From Nitrospiraceae bacterium (GTDB lineage Bacteria; Nitrospirota; Nitrospiria; Nitrospirales; UBA8639): a DNA stretch of 64,000 nucleotides. Each line of letters opens with the position of its first letter. Position 1 is the stretch's first letter. The position numbers were made by a program, and so were the translations under genes. The stretch spans positions 868,001-932,000 of the forward strand of contig JACKFE010000001.1 of assembly GCA_020632635.1 (NCBI GenBank). Reading direction: 5' to 3'. Positions 44,501-54,243 of this stretch are shown piece after piece. The notes beneath the pieces were generated by a model. It made no database searches. It had not been told where the DNA came from and saw only the letters and a program-made list of their open reading frames with translations.

Positions 44501-44860
44501 TTAATTTTTCTCCTACTTTCATTTTCCTCTCCCGGCAGAGGTTGCCTCCTGTTCCCATCAAATCTTACCTAGAAAAGAATTGTTTCCCGTTCCAGATTTC
44601 CAGGTCTCACAATCAGCATTCCTGATTTACCCATTTATTTCACTCCAATTTTCAGTGCGGTTTTCGACCGGTACCCCTGGCAACCATCTTGCAAATTTCA
44701 ACAATCAAAAAGGGGGACCACAAATTTTTCATCCGCTCATGGCTCACAACCTTTACTCGCAAAAAAACCATGATGATGTTAACCGCCCTAATCATTCCCA
44801 GAAACGGACAAGAGAGAAAGACCCTCGATAGCCTTCACCACATCTTAGGAAGGACCACTC
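44501..44860. other. Intergenic region without recognised feature
   Basis: About 360 bp. Open frames at 44580-44831 and 44689-44874 lack ribosome sites and have no resemblance to known proteins. I see no RNA gene. The TTAGGAAGGA ribosome site of the methyltransferase gene lies at its end. Confidence 0.5.
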
Positions 44861-45904
44861 ATGAATCTTTCTGAAAAAATGAAACAGGATTGGAACCGCC
44901 GAGCTCAACACCACGCTCGCTATTGGATCGCTACCGAGGATTACCGGACAGAAGAAGTTTTTGCTCGATCAGGTGAAGCGACAGCCCAAACCATCCTCAA
45001 AAGAACAGAAAATCTAAGCTCACCTTCCTGGACCGTCTTGGATATTGGGTGCGGCATTGGCCGAGTCTTGAAACCATTGGCTCCCTACTTCCAGAAATTA
45101 GTGGGTGTGGATGTCTCATCGGAAATGATTGACCAAAGTAAATTATGGCTGGCTGATCATCCCCATATCACCACCTATGCGACTTCCGGAATTGATCTTC
45201 AAGAATTTCCTAACGACTACTTTGACCTCGTCTATTCCTATGTGGCTTTTCAACATATGCCTCGTCCGGTTTTTGAGAACTATCTGACAGAAATCAACCG
45301 GGTTCTCAAACCCGAACGGTATTTCTTGTTCCAACTACCGCTGGGAAACTTTTCAGATCCTCCCCTGGAAGATACGATTGGTATTCGAGCCTACCCTATA
45401 CCGGAAATTGTGGATAAACTGAGGCGGAACGGATTTACCTTCGACGGCAACGACCTCTTACCATCCAAATTATCGGCACATACTCATGACTTTTTATTTA
45501 CCCAAAAAATCCAACATCCCAGCCTTGCACAAGAGCAGGGGAAAATTTCGGTGGAATGGATAAAATTCGAAACATGTTCCCAGGAATTTTCTCCGCTAGA
45601 CTTGCATTTGTATACCACTTTTGCGGAACGCAGCTTTTCTGAAGGAAATAACCAAGAAGCCATTGCCACCCTGCAATCTGTCGTAAGGCACAACCCTCAC
45701 CATCTGTCCGGATGGCTACACTTGGCAAATCTGCTTATGGAAACCGGACAAATTGAACAGGCCCTAACAACCTTACAAGAACTCACCGTGTTACATCCTC
45801 GATATAAAGAGGGACATCACACTCTTCATCAACTACAAACAAAACTCCAGATATCATTGGGAGAACAACCACGATTCCGCTCCTTAGAAAAAGCCACAGT
45901 TTAA
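44861..45904 (+). CDS. SAM-dependent methyltransferase with C-terminal TPR repeats
   Basis: In this 347-residue protein, residues 35-180 are a class I methyltransferase with motif I VLDIGCGIGRVLKPL near 62, motif II VGVDVSSEM near 82 and VYSYVAFQHMPRP near 125, then VLKPERYFLFQLPLG near 152. Residues about 260-340 hold two TPR units (NQEAIATLQSVVRHNPHHLSGW and IEQALTTLQELTVLHPRY). The fusion suggests a protein or complex substrate. It starts at ATG 44861 behind GGAAGGA. No neighbour reveals the target. Confidence 0.85.
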   Translation: MNLSEKMKQDWNRRAQHHARYWIATEDYRTEEVFARSGEATAQTILKRTENLSSPSWTVLDIGCGIGRVLKPLAPYFQKLVGVDVSSEMIDQSKLWLADHPHITTYATSGIDLQEFPNDYFDLVYSYVAFQHMPRPVFENYLTEINRVLKPERYFLFQLPLGNFSDPPLEDTIGIRAYPIPEIVDKLRRNGFTFDGNDLLPSKLSAHTHDFLFTQKIQHPSLAQEQGKISVEWIKFETCSQEFSPLDLHLYTTFAERSFSEGNNQEAIATLQSVVRHNPHHLSGWLHLANLLMETGQIEQALTTLQELTVLHPRYKEGHHTLHQLQTKLQISLGEQPRFRSLEKATV

Positions 45905-46125
45905 TAGTGCTGTTGATAGATGGCAGATAATCAAACTGTAGTCTTTACTTCTCATTGCCTTCTAGCTTGCCTTTAAACATCTATCAAAAAAATCTCCGCC
46001 CCTACATGAAAATTTTTTTGCGTCAGAAATGGCATTTTTGCTTTTCAAATTGGGAGTTTTTGTTATAATGCCTCAGAAAGCAGTCAAGTGCTCCATTTTT
46101 TAACATCTAAATGAGGAGAAATGGT
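45905..46125 (+). promoter_or_regulatory. Leader with TATAAT -10 box upstream of DUF3015 gene
   Basis: A perfect TATAAT lies at 46064-46069, about 57 bp before the ATG at 46126. A weak -35 (TTTTCA at 42-47 of the same line, spacer 16) may go with it. A 10-bp inverted repeat (TTGATAGATG 45913-45922 with CATCTATCAA 45978-45987) lies farther upstream, with no T-run after it. AGGAG at 46114-46118 is the ribosome site. Confidence 0.6.
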
Positions 46126-46615
46126 ATGGCGAACCGCACGATTCTGACTTCCGCAGTTTTCATGCTGATGATTGGATGTCCAGGAATTATTTTTGCTGCC
46201 AACCCAGATAACGGACCAGGGTGTGGCCTCGGGAAACTAGCGTGGAGCGACTATTCCGGGCAAAAACAAATCGCTCCCCAAGTTTTGATGGCAACTACGA
46301 ATGGAACATTTGGCTCCCAAACTTTCGGAATCAGCACAGGCACCTCAGGCTGTACTAATGATGGAAAAGTTTTTTCAGCTGAACAAGTCAATGTTTTTGC
46401 GGCTATTAATTTTGACAACATCTCCCAAGAAATGGCTCAAGGACAGGGGGAACATCTCACCTCACTTGCGACTCTTATGGGCATCCCCACGGAAAAACAT
46501 CAGGCCTTTTTTAACATGACGCAGGAAAAATACGATCCTCATTCAAGATGGGGAACCCTCACCTAAAGCGGTAGTGAAAGCTATCCATGATGCAATGATG
46601 GATAACCCAATTTAG
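46126..46615 (+). pseudogene. DUF3015-family exported protein, frameshifted
   Basis: The gene starts at ATG 46126, 7 bp after AGGAG. It has a signal peptide (ending IIFAAN) and DUF3015 features: GPGCGLGKLAWSDYSGQ, SQTFGISTGTSGC, then FDNISQEMAQGQGEHL. The in-frame stop at 46564-46566 comes after KYDPHSRWGTLT. In the next frame the sequence continues coherently as ILIQDGEPSPKAVVKAIHDA and ends at TAG 46613-46615, matching the family's C-terminal part. A one-base change near 46527 splits the frames. It could be true decay, a recoding site or a sequence error; two neighbouring genes show the same damage, so decay is favoured. Confidence 0.72.
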
Positions 46616-46645
46616 CCCAAGCTGCAATTTCTAAATAGTTCATTG

Positions 46646-46690
46646 AAAGGCTCCGGTTTTACAAAAACTGGAGCCTTTCCTCCTTCTTTT
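46646..46690 (+). terminator. Rho-independent terminator after DUF3015 gene
   Basis: A 15-bp stem (46646-46660 with 46664-46678, one G-T pair) has a 3-nt loop and is followed by CCTCCTTCTTTT. It lies 30 bp after the restored stop of the DUF3015 gene, so its position supports the longer, frameshifted reading. Confidence 0.8.
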
Positions 46691-46693
46691 AAT

Positions 46694-48586
46694 GTGCTAT
46701 CTCTGCTTCTTGCTTTTGAATTGATTTTCTTTGCATCCCTGGCCAATGCTCAGCAACTAAATCCCGTCTATTTAAAACGAACTCGTAGACCAAGCTTCTA
46801 CCAAAGAACTCCACCTCGATCGCTATTGGCATCTATTACTTCACTATCGAAAGAATTTTGGGTCGGACACACAAGTGAAGTCGATGATCCCGGCTTTTTC
46901 TTTCACCGGATGGAAGAATTTGATCCAGAGGCTGAGCTACAGGCCACACTCGCTTATTTTTTTCAGCGACATTAGTTGGCCGTTCAAACAACCCGCCTAA
47001 TGCGCCTTTATAGCCCGATATCATTGGCTTAGGGAGCGACTGCATTTTGATGACTCCAAACTCATCCTCAAAAATGTGAACGGTTTAATAGTTGGCTGGA
47101 AGAATTAAAACCCGCTTCCATTTCTTTCATTTTCCCGTCAGCCTACATGGATAATCCCGCCTCGATGTTTGGGCATTCTTTTTAAGGGTTGATCAAAAAA
47201 CACAGACCTCAGATACAAATATTCTAGCCTACATCCATTAACTATGCTGCCGATGTTCCTCCAGATGCAGGGATTGAATTCGCCTACAAAGGAATTATGG
47301 GAGGATATAAAGGTTTTTTCTCGACTATTCCCTATTATATGAAAGTAAAAGAGTATCGTGACATTGAGAACAGGGATATTTGGGAATACCGCTTAAACTT
47401 TTCTTCCGAACAAAATCATCGGCTGTTAATGCATGCGTGGGAATTAGGTAATGCCTATTTCGATTACTACTTCTTCCGCGAAAATTGTGCGTACCACATT
47501 CTTTCCCTATTGGAAATAGCCAACCCACATCTCCATTTGACAGACCAGTTTCCCATAGCGACTATTCCGCCAATACCATTCGCCTGCTCCATCGAAGCAA
47601 AGGCTTAATAAGTGATATTTCTTATCGGCCTGCACGCAGCACGTTGCTCAAACGAAAACGAGAAGCATTAGAAGAAGGAAGATTCAATACTTTTCACCTT
47701 GTCAATGACTCTCACACAAATGAATCATCAAGCTTCGCAATTACTAAGACTCGCCAAACTTTTCTGCTTGATTTTGCATCAGATGTTTTACGATACAAAG
47801 CTGCAACTGATCCAGATAACGCTGAAATCTACAGAACAAAAAATCGCTCCATCCCTAATTAAGCGTAGCCAAATAAAAATTCCATCGAAGCCATTTTCTG
47901 TAATACCATATTCTCGGTCTCCAGAATTTGGACACAGAAACCTTCAGGGTGGGGAGTAGGAGGAGGTTGGAGAAATAACGAGATCTTTGAAGAAGTTAAC
48001 TTTCGAGGGGCCTATCATGATCTTTTGGATCCCGAACCTGGATATTCTCAGGATGCCCAAATTGAATTATTGGGTTTAGGGCTAAGGCATTATCACCGGC
48101 GAGATCAATTTCGAATAGAAGGCTTTTACCTTTGCCAATGTCCTCTCTTTGTCTCCTATTGACTCAATGTTCGTCGCACCATCATGGAAAATCAATGTAG
48201 GGTTAAACACAATTAAAATTCATCTTGCGACCTGTGTTCAAACGGCCACTTAAATACAGGTGTCGGCGGAGCCCTGGAGACTCAAGCATTTCAACGAGAA
48301 GTTTTTTCTTTTGCTGAACTTGACGCTAACGTTAGTGGTGCATACAGTGGAAATCACCGAATTGGTGGAGGAGTAACTGGTGGGGTAATGGCAACTCTTA
48401 CCAATAACTGGAAATGGCTTGTCAGCAGGCTATCTGGCTTACCCGTTGGTGATCAATCAGACGATATCCCATTTCAGTAAGCCAACGCTGGACATTGGCA
48501 AAAACTTTTCTTTACGGACAACGTTTACCCATCATGACAATGACAATGAAATGGTTGGATTGTTCCATGGATATTTTGATTCTTGA
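46694..48586 (+). pseudogene. DUF4105-family protein, multiply frameshifted
   Basis: Six to eight consecutive frames together give a DUF4105 protein. In order: signal peptide (LSLLLAFELIFFASLANA), then VGHTSEVDDPGFFFHRMEEFDP and AELQATLAYFF (46840-46970), RYHWLRERLHFDD (47016), FIFPSAYMDNPASMFGH (about 47130), GGYKGFFSTIPYYMKVKEY with ENRDIWEYRL (47300-47400), YFDYYFFRENCAYHILSLLE (47455), YRPARS (47620), then a C-terminal beta-rich barrel-like part. At least six shifts separate these, several at short homopolymers such as 47180. It is a non-functional or decaying gene. The likely start is GTG 46694; the last coherent frame stops at 48584-48586. Confidence 0.8.
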
Positions 48587-49719
48587 ATGCCCATTCTGGC
48601 TACTAACAAACAATTCAATCCACTGCTCAACTAGAATTCCAGAATCCTAAACAGTGAAAGGCAGAATGGCAACTATGAAATTACACCAGTTTGTTCAAAT
48701 AATCTCAAAATAGATAACCAATTCCACCTAAAAATACTCACTTCGAAAATTTAATGAGAGCTGGTTCCAGTGATAATTGCAGCGCTATATTTATACTCCA
48801 AAAATATAAACCAATTTTTTGGAGAAACCAGCTGAATTCCTCCAAAATTTGATGTCCCAGCGCTGAACCTATTTCAACGTTCCTATTTTTCTACCTGGAA
48901 TTTCCACCTTATGGAGAAGACCATTCGAGAGCCCCCACCTAGACCAACATAAGGTCGCATATCGCCCCGGATATCGTAACATCAGATTGAGCATTGAAGA
49001 ATAAGTTACAAGACGGCTCTCCCTTTATTGAAACATTCCATTTCCTACCTCCTGAAAACTCATGGAGTTATTTTGTCCAAATGATTCTAACTCCATTCCA
49101 AGATAGCCACGCAAAAACGATGGTGAATAATCCAATCTTTAGTCCTAAGCCTGGTTCTCCGTTGATCTTTTCACCTAAAATATCACTATCCTTAAAGAAA
49201 TTCCTTGCTTGATGGTTGCGTGACCATCCCATAACCCTCAGATAGATTTCCGTCTTATCTAAAGCTTCTAAATTATTAGGAATCCACGCCCATGAAACAA
49301 ATAAGAACCAATAGGAATATTGCGTTAATTTCCAACATTCAACGGACAGGCGTAATACAACAACCCTAGTTGTCAGTCGCAGCAACATTGTAATCTTAGC
49401 TTCTTTCACAGAAGACTACGGGGAGCACAGATAAAACCACCATACAACTGAGTAAAAAGGGCAGAGAGGGGCTAAGAGATAATTCTAGGACGACAGAACA
49501 AAATCACTGGAAAGGAGGATTTCATTTTATGATCAGTTCCTAAATGAACGCTACTGATTGTTTATAGTTATCATTTTTCTATTGTGCGCATCTCATGAAT
49601 TCGGCATCAGAATTCCGTCCAGCAAAAATTTCACCTTTCGAACATTGAAAGCCTGCACCTATATCAAAGGCTCTCAAACTGCTGATTGAATTAACATTTT
49701 AAGACACTTCACCTATCTC
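48587..49719. other. AT-rich tract with little coding sense
   Basis: About 1.1 kb of AT-rich sequence with many stops in all frames. The only longer frame is 49068-49409 on the minus strand, listed separately. No tRNA, insertion sequence ends or terminators were seen. It lies between two frameshifted genes and looks like an eroding region. Confidence 0.5.
49068..49409 (-). CDS. Possible remnant or hypothetical protein
   Basis: The 113-codon frame encodes a Trp-rich product with several aromatic and polar segments (SWAWIPNNLEALDKTEIYLRV; DSDILGEKINGEPGLGLKIG) and a hydrophobic end. No ribosome site and no family are visible. Its position in a decaying tract suggests a remnant; it may equally be chance. 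Confidence 0.25.
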   Translation of the reverse strand: MKEAKITMLLRLTTRVVVLRLSVECWKLTQYSYWFLFVSWAWIPNNLEALDKTEIYLRVMGWSRNHQARNFFKDSDILGEKINGEPGLGLKIGLFTIVFAWLSWNGVRIIWTK

Positions 49720-49766
49720 CCAAAAAATAAAGAGGATTGTCCTAATATTAGATTAGACAATCCCTC
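49720..49766 (-). terminator. Rho-independent terminator of TRL-like gene
   Basis: On the minus strand GAGGGATTGTC (49756-49766) pairs with GACAATCCTC (49732-49741) with one bulged base, a 14-nt loop and the run TTTATTTTTT after it. It lies 24 bp beyond the restored stop of the TRL-like gene, so the transcript end is intact even though the frame is not. Confidence 0.82.
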
Positions 49767-49789
49767 AAAACAGAAACATATTAGCTGTT

Positions 49790-50104
49790 TTAAGATCCTT
49801 GTACAATCGTACAGAACTCACCCCCAGATTCCAAGGAAATTTTTGCTGAGTGATCTACAACTGCAACCTGAGTAATTCCTCCATTCGCCTTAGCCGCTTC
49901 CACAGAAGCATCCCCGTCGCGAACATAGTAAGAATTGATGTTGCACAGGCTTTACCTGTTTTTGTCGCACCAACACCATTCTCAGCCTCATCGCCAAATT
50001 TGGCATCAGTGTAAAGCCATCCAGCGACTGGTGAGGCAACCCCATACATCCGGTAGTAGTCAACAAACAGAATCTAGGGAAATAGTTACTAAAGCTTTCT
50101 TCAT
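49790..50104 (-). pseudogene. TRL-like family exported protein, frameshifted
   Basis: From ATG 50104, behind AAGGAGGATT, the chain begins MKKALVTISL but stops after 14 codons. The next frame gives VASPVAGWLYTDAKFGDEAE and GATKTGKACATSILTMFATG, the TRL signature (GTKxGKACAxNILG). A further shift gives GDASVEAAKANGGITQVAVVDHSAK and SLESGGEFCTIVQGS ending at TAA 49790. So two shifts (near 50060 and 49912) break a family usually of about 105 residues. The intact ribosome site and terminator suggest recent damage. Confidence 0.8.
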
Positions 50105-50442
50105 CTAATCCTCCTTGGGTTAATGTAAGTCTAAGAGTCAATGGCATTTAACTTAATTGATTAGCGACTCTGGCATTTTATGTCAAGGAAATTTGTCCAC
50201 CTAGTTGGATGCCAAGTCTCACCGGTAAATGCGACCGACTTGTGAAACGATCTCCATCAGCGTTACCTATATTTCATTGAAAAACTTCCGTTCGAACGCG
50301 CATTGGCTAAACATTGGTGTTCTCATAGGCTTTGACCGTAATCCAACTTTTATTGGTCTTGCTGAACAATATACAAATTTTGAATTCCTCGTTTTTCCAC
50401 CTAAAAAGCCTTAGCAAAGCCAGACTCTGAAGATAACCGTTA
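50105..50442. other. Intergenic region without recognised feature
   Basis: About 340 bp. The 61-codon plus-strand frame (50229-50414) has no ribosome site and no similarity I recognise. The promoter for the TRL-like gene should lie in its left part on the minus strand. No RNA gene is seen. Confidence 0.45.
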
Positions 50443-50793
50443 TCAATACGGATAATAGCGTCCGTGATACCGGTAGTAATGCATGCAATTTCTATAGGCA
50501 TTGAAAGAATACATCAGATTGTTGCATGTCCACCCTGGTGCCCAACCTGGCGGTTTGGTTTCCACCGGCTTCACCCCTTTTTTGATAGCCTCATCTAAAT
50601 ACGCATCCACCGCCGCCTTATCGCCTGGATAAAAGGGTTTATCCAAGATTTCCTGATTGAGCGCTTTTTGCATCGCCTCCAGGTCCTCTTTTTCTCCAGC
50701 CCAGACCGGACTTACAGCTATTACCAGGAACATGAGACCGAAAATTAACCCTACAGATGTGTTAAAGAATAGGTGAGATCGTTTTTGACACAT
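50443..50793 (-). CDS. Exported Tyr-rich hypothetical protein
   Basis: The 116-residue protein has a signal peptide (FNTSVGLIFGLMFLVIAVSPVWA), then a helical charged part (KEDLEAMQKALNQEILDKPF, AAVDAYLDEAIKKG) and a Cys/Tyr/His-rich ending (WTCNNLMYSFNAYRNCMHYYRYHGRYYPY as a block from about residue 88). The two Cys may form a disulfide. No family recognised. ATG 50793 was chosen behind GGAGGGTG. It may share a promoter region with the TraT-like gene upstream. Confidence 0.66.
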   Translation of the reverse strand: MCQKRSHLFFNTSVGLIFGLMFLVIAVSPVWAGEKEDLEAMQKALNQEILDKPFYPGDKAAVDAYLDEAIKKGVKPVETKPPGWAPGWTCNNLMYSFNAYRNCMHYYRYHGRYYPY

Positions 50794-50884
50794 GATCACC
50801 CTCCTTGCTGAATGGATTGCCAAAGAACTTTAAATCTAAAATATTCACCTCATGAAATGGATATTTCCCTTCCTGCGTAAGTAA

Positions 50885-51637
50885 CTAAAATAGTCCAGAC
50901 AGACTTTTGGCTAAGCCCTTGGTCAATGGCTGTTCTGCCTCCTCATATTCCAGATTGGCCTTATTGGCCGTGCTAATTACCCGAGTTCGGTATTTTTTGA
51001 ATTTTCCAACCTCAGAATATGTTTGACTCTGGGTCCCAGCCATCCCTTGCGCTAAATTCTGTTGACTGTCAGAGCGCACGATCACGCCTTCAGGAGCCTT
51101 TTCCACCAACTGAATATCAGTCACCGCCACGAACATCACATCTTCCACAAAGGCATCTACCGCGACGGTTCCCAACATCCCAATAATTCCCCCAGCCACA
51201 CCCCCTCCTGCTCCACCTACAACTGCGCCCGCAGCTGCCCCGGCGGCCGCGCCAGCTAAGGGTGCTCCATACCCCCCAGCCAAAATCCGCTCTGCCTCTT
51301 CCGGTGTCGTTTTGGCCACGCTTAATACGTTGGCTTGCAACCGGTAATAGGCCTCGTCGGGATTGTCGGTAATTCGATATCCGCGCTTTTCCATTGCTTT
51401 TTTAATGGGGCCCTCCACATCAAAATTATCCTTATCAGAAGTATTGCGGACCTCAATAAACATGACTTTTTTATCCGGACCCACCGGATCCAAAAAAATG
51501 GTATCACTCATTTTGGTTTGCACATCAAGATTTCGCTTTTTGATTGAGGTGTGAAGTGCCTGACATCCTGCGAGAAATATCACCAGCATGCCAAATGCAA
51601 TGATCTGTGAAACTCTTGGAGTGTTGAAAAGCTTCAT
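50885..51637 (-). CDS. TraT-like outer-membrane lipoprotein
   Basis: The 250-residue lipoprotein has a lipobox LAGCQAL near residue 25 and the TraT core: TSIKKRNLDVQTKMSDTIFL, NTSDKDN, EAYYRLQANVLSV, a Gly/Ala-rich stretch (about residues 130-155) and DAFVEDVMFVAVTDIQL, then the ending KANLEYEEAEQPL. TraT is best known from F-type plasmids, where it blocks mating and complement; here there is no conjugation gene in 64 kb, so it is probably a chromosomal relative with a general envelope role. The start ATG 51637 lies behind GGAGGG. Confidence 0.88.
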   Translation of the reverse strand: MKLFNTPRVSQIIAFGMLVIFLAGCQALHTSIKKRNLDVQTKMSDTIFLDPVGPDKKVMFIEVRNTSDKDNFDVEGPIKKAMEKRGYRITDNPDEAYYRLQANVLSVAKTTPEEAERILAGGYGAPLAGAAAGAAAGAVVGGAGGGVAGGIIGMLGTVAVDAFVEDVMFVAVTDIQLVEKAPEGVIVRSDSQQNLAQGMAGTQSQTYSEVGKFKKYRTRVISTANKANLEYEEAEQPLTKGLAKSLSGLF

Positions 51638-52102
51638 GGGGGAATTACCCTCCTTTTAAAAAAACGTGGATTTACTCAGAATATTTGTTGGTCTTCACTG
51701 TACCTTTTTACTCGTATTTCTCGACAGATTTATATCAATACGGGTGAAATATAGCTAGCGTCAAAAAACCAAATTATTACTTAGTTATTTAATCTTAACC
51801 CCCTAATAGAGCATTGGTGGCAGGAAGATTGAGCCTGGGAATAATCAGCATACCAATACCATGCCGGAGAAAAGATAAAAGAGTTTTGCCCATTGAGCCC
51901 GTAATGGGTATGCTACGAAGATATCCATCTGAGGCACCGAAACATTCACCCCCCGTTATCAAAAGATCGAGAAAAGGTTAATATCAAAAAATCTAACGTA
52001 TGCTGATACGTGCAATGCTCCATGGGTCATGGTTCATTACATCTCGGGCTGATACACTTTTGAGGTACTTTATAAGACGCCAGGGTTTCGGAAGGGGGCA
52101 GA
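51638..52102. other. Divergent intergenic region
   Basis: About 465 bp between the TraT-like gene and the HTH/metallo-hydrolase gene. No open frame, RNA gene or clear promoter pair stands out; it must carry two divergent promoters. AT-rich in the middle. Confidence 0.45.
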
Positions 52103-52954
52103 ATGACTCTCGAAGATGAGTTTTGTGACATTATTAAGAAGGCCCGGTACGGGAAGGGGCAAGGCCTGGGAGAACTGGTCGAACTTTCCGGAATTCCACA
52201 GGCCGGGTTGGAGGAATTGGAAAAGGGACATCGAGCCCCGACCAAATCCGAATTGCATAGTCTTTGCCAAGCTCTACACCTACGATTTCATGCCCTGCTG
52301 AGCGTCTCGTTGGAAGGGTGGCTCCCAAAGCCGCAACCTGAGTGGACCACAGAAGATAACCTCGTCAGCACCATCAAAGGCGATATTGGCGGGTATGAAG
52401 TGAAAGGGTATCTTCTTGCCGATCCACACACGAAGCAGGCCCTCATGATTGACACGGGATACAATGCTCCTCACATGTTGGCCACCATAGAAGAACACCA
52501 CCTAACCTTGGTCGGGGTATGCCTCACCCATGGTCATGCCGACCATGCTGGAGGATTAGAGCAAATCTTGGCGGCCCACCCCGTACCGGTGTACCTAGGA
52601 AATGGCGATTTTGATTTATTGCCTTGGAAACCACCAGCGGCCTCCCTTAAAATTCCCACGAATCATTATAAAATCGCGGCGGGGGACTTAACCGTGGAAT
52701 GTTTGAGTACTCCAGGACATACGCCTGGGGGGTATTGCTTTCTGACGTCACGAAAAGGCCAAACTCTCTGCTTCGTTGGCGATACGTTATTTGCTGGGTC
52801 GGTCGGACGGTCTAATCCAGCATCACTTTATGAAACTCATCTGCACTCGGTTCGACAGACCGTGCTAAAGTTATCTGCAGAGACCGTGCTCTTCCCGGGA
52901 CACGGTCCAACGACCACGGTAGGAGAGGAGCAGAAACATAATCCCTTTGCCTAA
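52103..52954 (+). CDS. HTH/metallo-beta-lactamase fusion hydrolase
   Basis: The 283-residue protein has two parts. Residues 1-65 resemble an XRE-type helix-turn-helix (LGELVELSGIPQAGLEELEKG, then TKSELHSLCQALHL). Residues 90-283 are a metallo-beta-lactamase fold with the metal motif CLTHGHADHAGG near 140, STPGHTPGG near 205, GDTLFAGSVGR near 220 and LFPGHGPTT near 263, which groups it with glyoxalase-II-like hydrolases. A DNA-binding domain on such a hydrolase is unusual. ATG 52103 was chosen, behind GGGGGCAG. Confidence 0.85.
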   Translation: MTLEDEFCDIIKKARYGKGQGLGELVELSGIPQAGLEELEKGHRAPTKSELHSLCQALHLRFHALLSVSLEGWLPKPQPEWTTEDNLVSTIKGDIGGYEVKGYLLADPHTKQALMIDTGYNAPHMLATIEEHHLTLVGVCLTHGHADHAGGLEQILAAHPVPVYLGNGDFDLLPWKPPAASLKIPTNHYKIAAGDLTVECLSTPGHTPGGYCFLTSRKGQTLCFVGDTLFAGSVGRSNPASLYETHLHSVRQTVLKLSAETVLFPGHGPTTTVGEEQKHNPFA

Positions 52955-53003
52955 CCGGGAGGAGCCCCCTCCCTCATGTCTGCGCACATTTAGGGACTGC
53001 TAG

Positions 53004-54131
53004 ATGGATCACGAACCTCCTATCCCTTCGGACTCTTCCAAAGAGGGCCAACCACCTTCACCCTCCTTGTTAGGACCCTCATCTTTAGGGAACCCTCTTC
53101 CTCCCGAAAGCTCTCCTCCCTCTCCCTTAATTATGCCCATCTCAAAAGAAGAGATCCTCCGCAAGCATATGCTCGGTAAACCCTATGGCACATCAGATCA
53201 CTGGCGATCACTTCAACCTGAGAGGGGAGAATATGCCGATGAATTCGACCATGTACCTCCTCCGACTCCCGGCGCCTTTTCCCGATGGGGTCTTCCCCTC
53301 GTGTTATTCGGCCTGACCGTCTTTACGACACTTTGGGCTGGTGCGTATCAAATGAATACCAAACCAGCCATGGGAGCCTGGGATTTTTTGGTCCGGTACC
53401 CCAACTCTTTGCTGAACGGCATTCCTTTTGCCGTCACGCTTCTGGGCATCCTTGTGACTCATGAATTAGGGCACTATGTACTTTCCAGGATTCACCGAGT
53501 TCCGGCTTCCCTTCCTTTATTCATTCCTGGGCCTCCCCACTTTATTGGGACCTTTGGAGCCGTCATCCGAATGAAGTCCCCCATTATGAAACGGCAGGCC
53601 CTCTTCGATATTGGTGTGGCAGGACCGATTGCCGGATTCATCGCGGCTGTCGTGGCCATCTTAATAGGTCTCTCTTATTCCCAGGTGGTTCCGCGAGAGC
53701 ATACGTTTGGCCTGCAATTAGGCGAACCTTTACTGCTCCAGTTCTTTGCTTGGCTGATGTTTGGCCCTATCCCGCCTACCCATGACATCGTGCTTCATCC
53801 GATAGGTTTTGCCGCCTGGTTTGGGTTTTTTGTGACCGCCATCAACTTATTACCATTAGGGCAACTGGATGGAGGACATGTAGTGTATGCCGTCTTGGGT
53901 CGTCGTCAGCGAAATTTAGCTATGGCGGTTATTCCCATTCTTCTCTACTTAGGCCTGACAGGGTGGCCAGGTTGGATCTTGTGGGTTGGGATGGCCAGCA
54001 TCGTCGGCATTGCCCATCCCCCCGTGGTGGATCCTTACACTACCCTTGGGGCCAAACGCCGGTGGGTAGCTTGGGCGGCTTTAATAATATTTATTGTTAC
54101 GTTTGCCCCAGTCCCATTTTCGATCAATTAG
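53004..54131 (+). CDS. Site-2 protease-like M50 metallopeptidase
   Basis: This 375-residue membrane protease has a Pro/Ser-rich N-terminal arm of about 90 residues, then about seven membrane segments. The zinc site is complete: VTHELGHYVLSR near residue 155 (His-Glu-x-x-His) and the second ligand motif PLGQLDGGHVVYA near 290. The group is the archaeal/bacterial S2P class without a PDZ domain. It cuts membrane proteins to release regulators. It follows the HTH/MBL gene by 49 bp. Confidence 0.9.
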   Translation: MDHEPPIPSDSSKEGQPPSPSLLGPSSLGNPLPPESSPPSPLIMPISKEEILRKHMLGKPYGTSDHWRSLQPERGEYADEFDHVPPPTPGAFSRWGLPLVLFGLTVFTTLWAGAYQMNTKPAMGAWDFLVRYPNSLLNGIPFAVTLLGILVTHELGHYVLSRIHRVPASLPLFIPGPPHFIGTFGAVIRMKSPIMKRQALFDIGVAGPIAGFIAAVVAILIGLSYSQVVPREHTFGLQLGEPLLLQFFAWLMFGPIPPTHDIVLHPIGFAAWFGFFVTAINLLPLGQLDGGHVVYAVLGRRQRNLAMAVIPILLYLGLTGWPGWILWVGMASIVGIAHPPVVDPYTTLGAKRRWVAWAALIIFIVTFAPVPFSIN

Positions 54132-54243
54132 TCCGGTGTTCATCCATCTATGATATTTCCATATCCCCCTTGGATGCATGAATCTTACTCACTGACATTC
54201 TTCCTCCCATTTGTTGACCCTGTCTCGAAAAAGGAACCCACTT

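Noticed and set aside
46643..46693. Upstream start for the DUF4105 gene
   Set aside because: This part is the terminator hairpin of the DUF3015 gene; the signal peptide begins only after GTG 46694.
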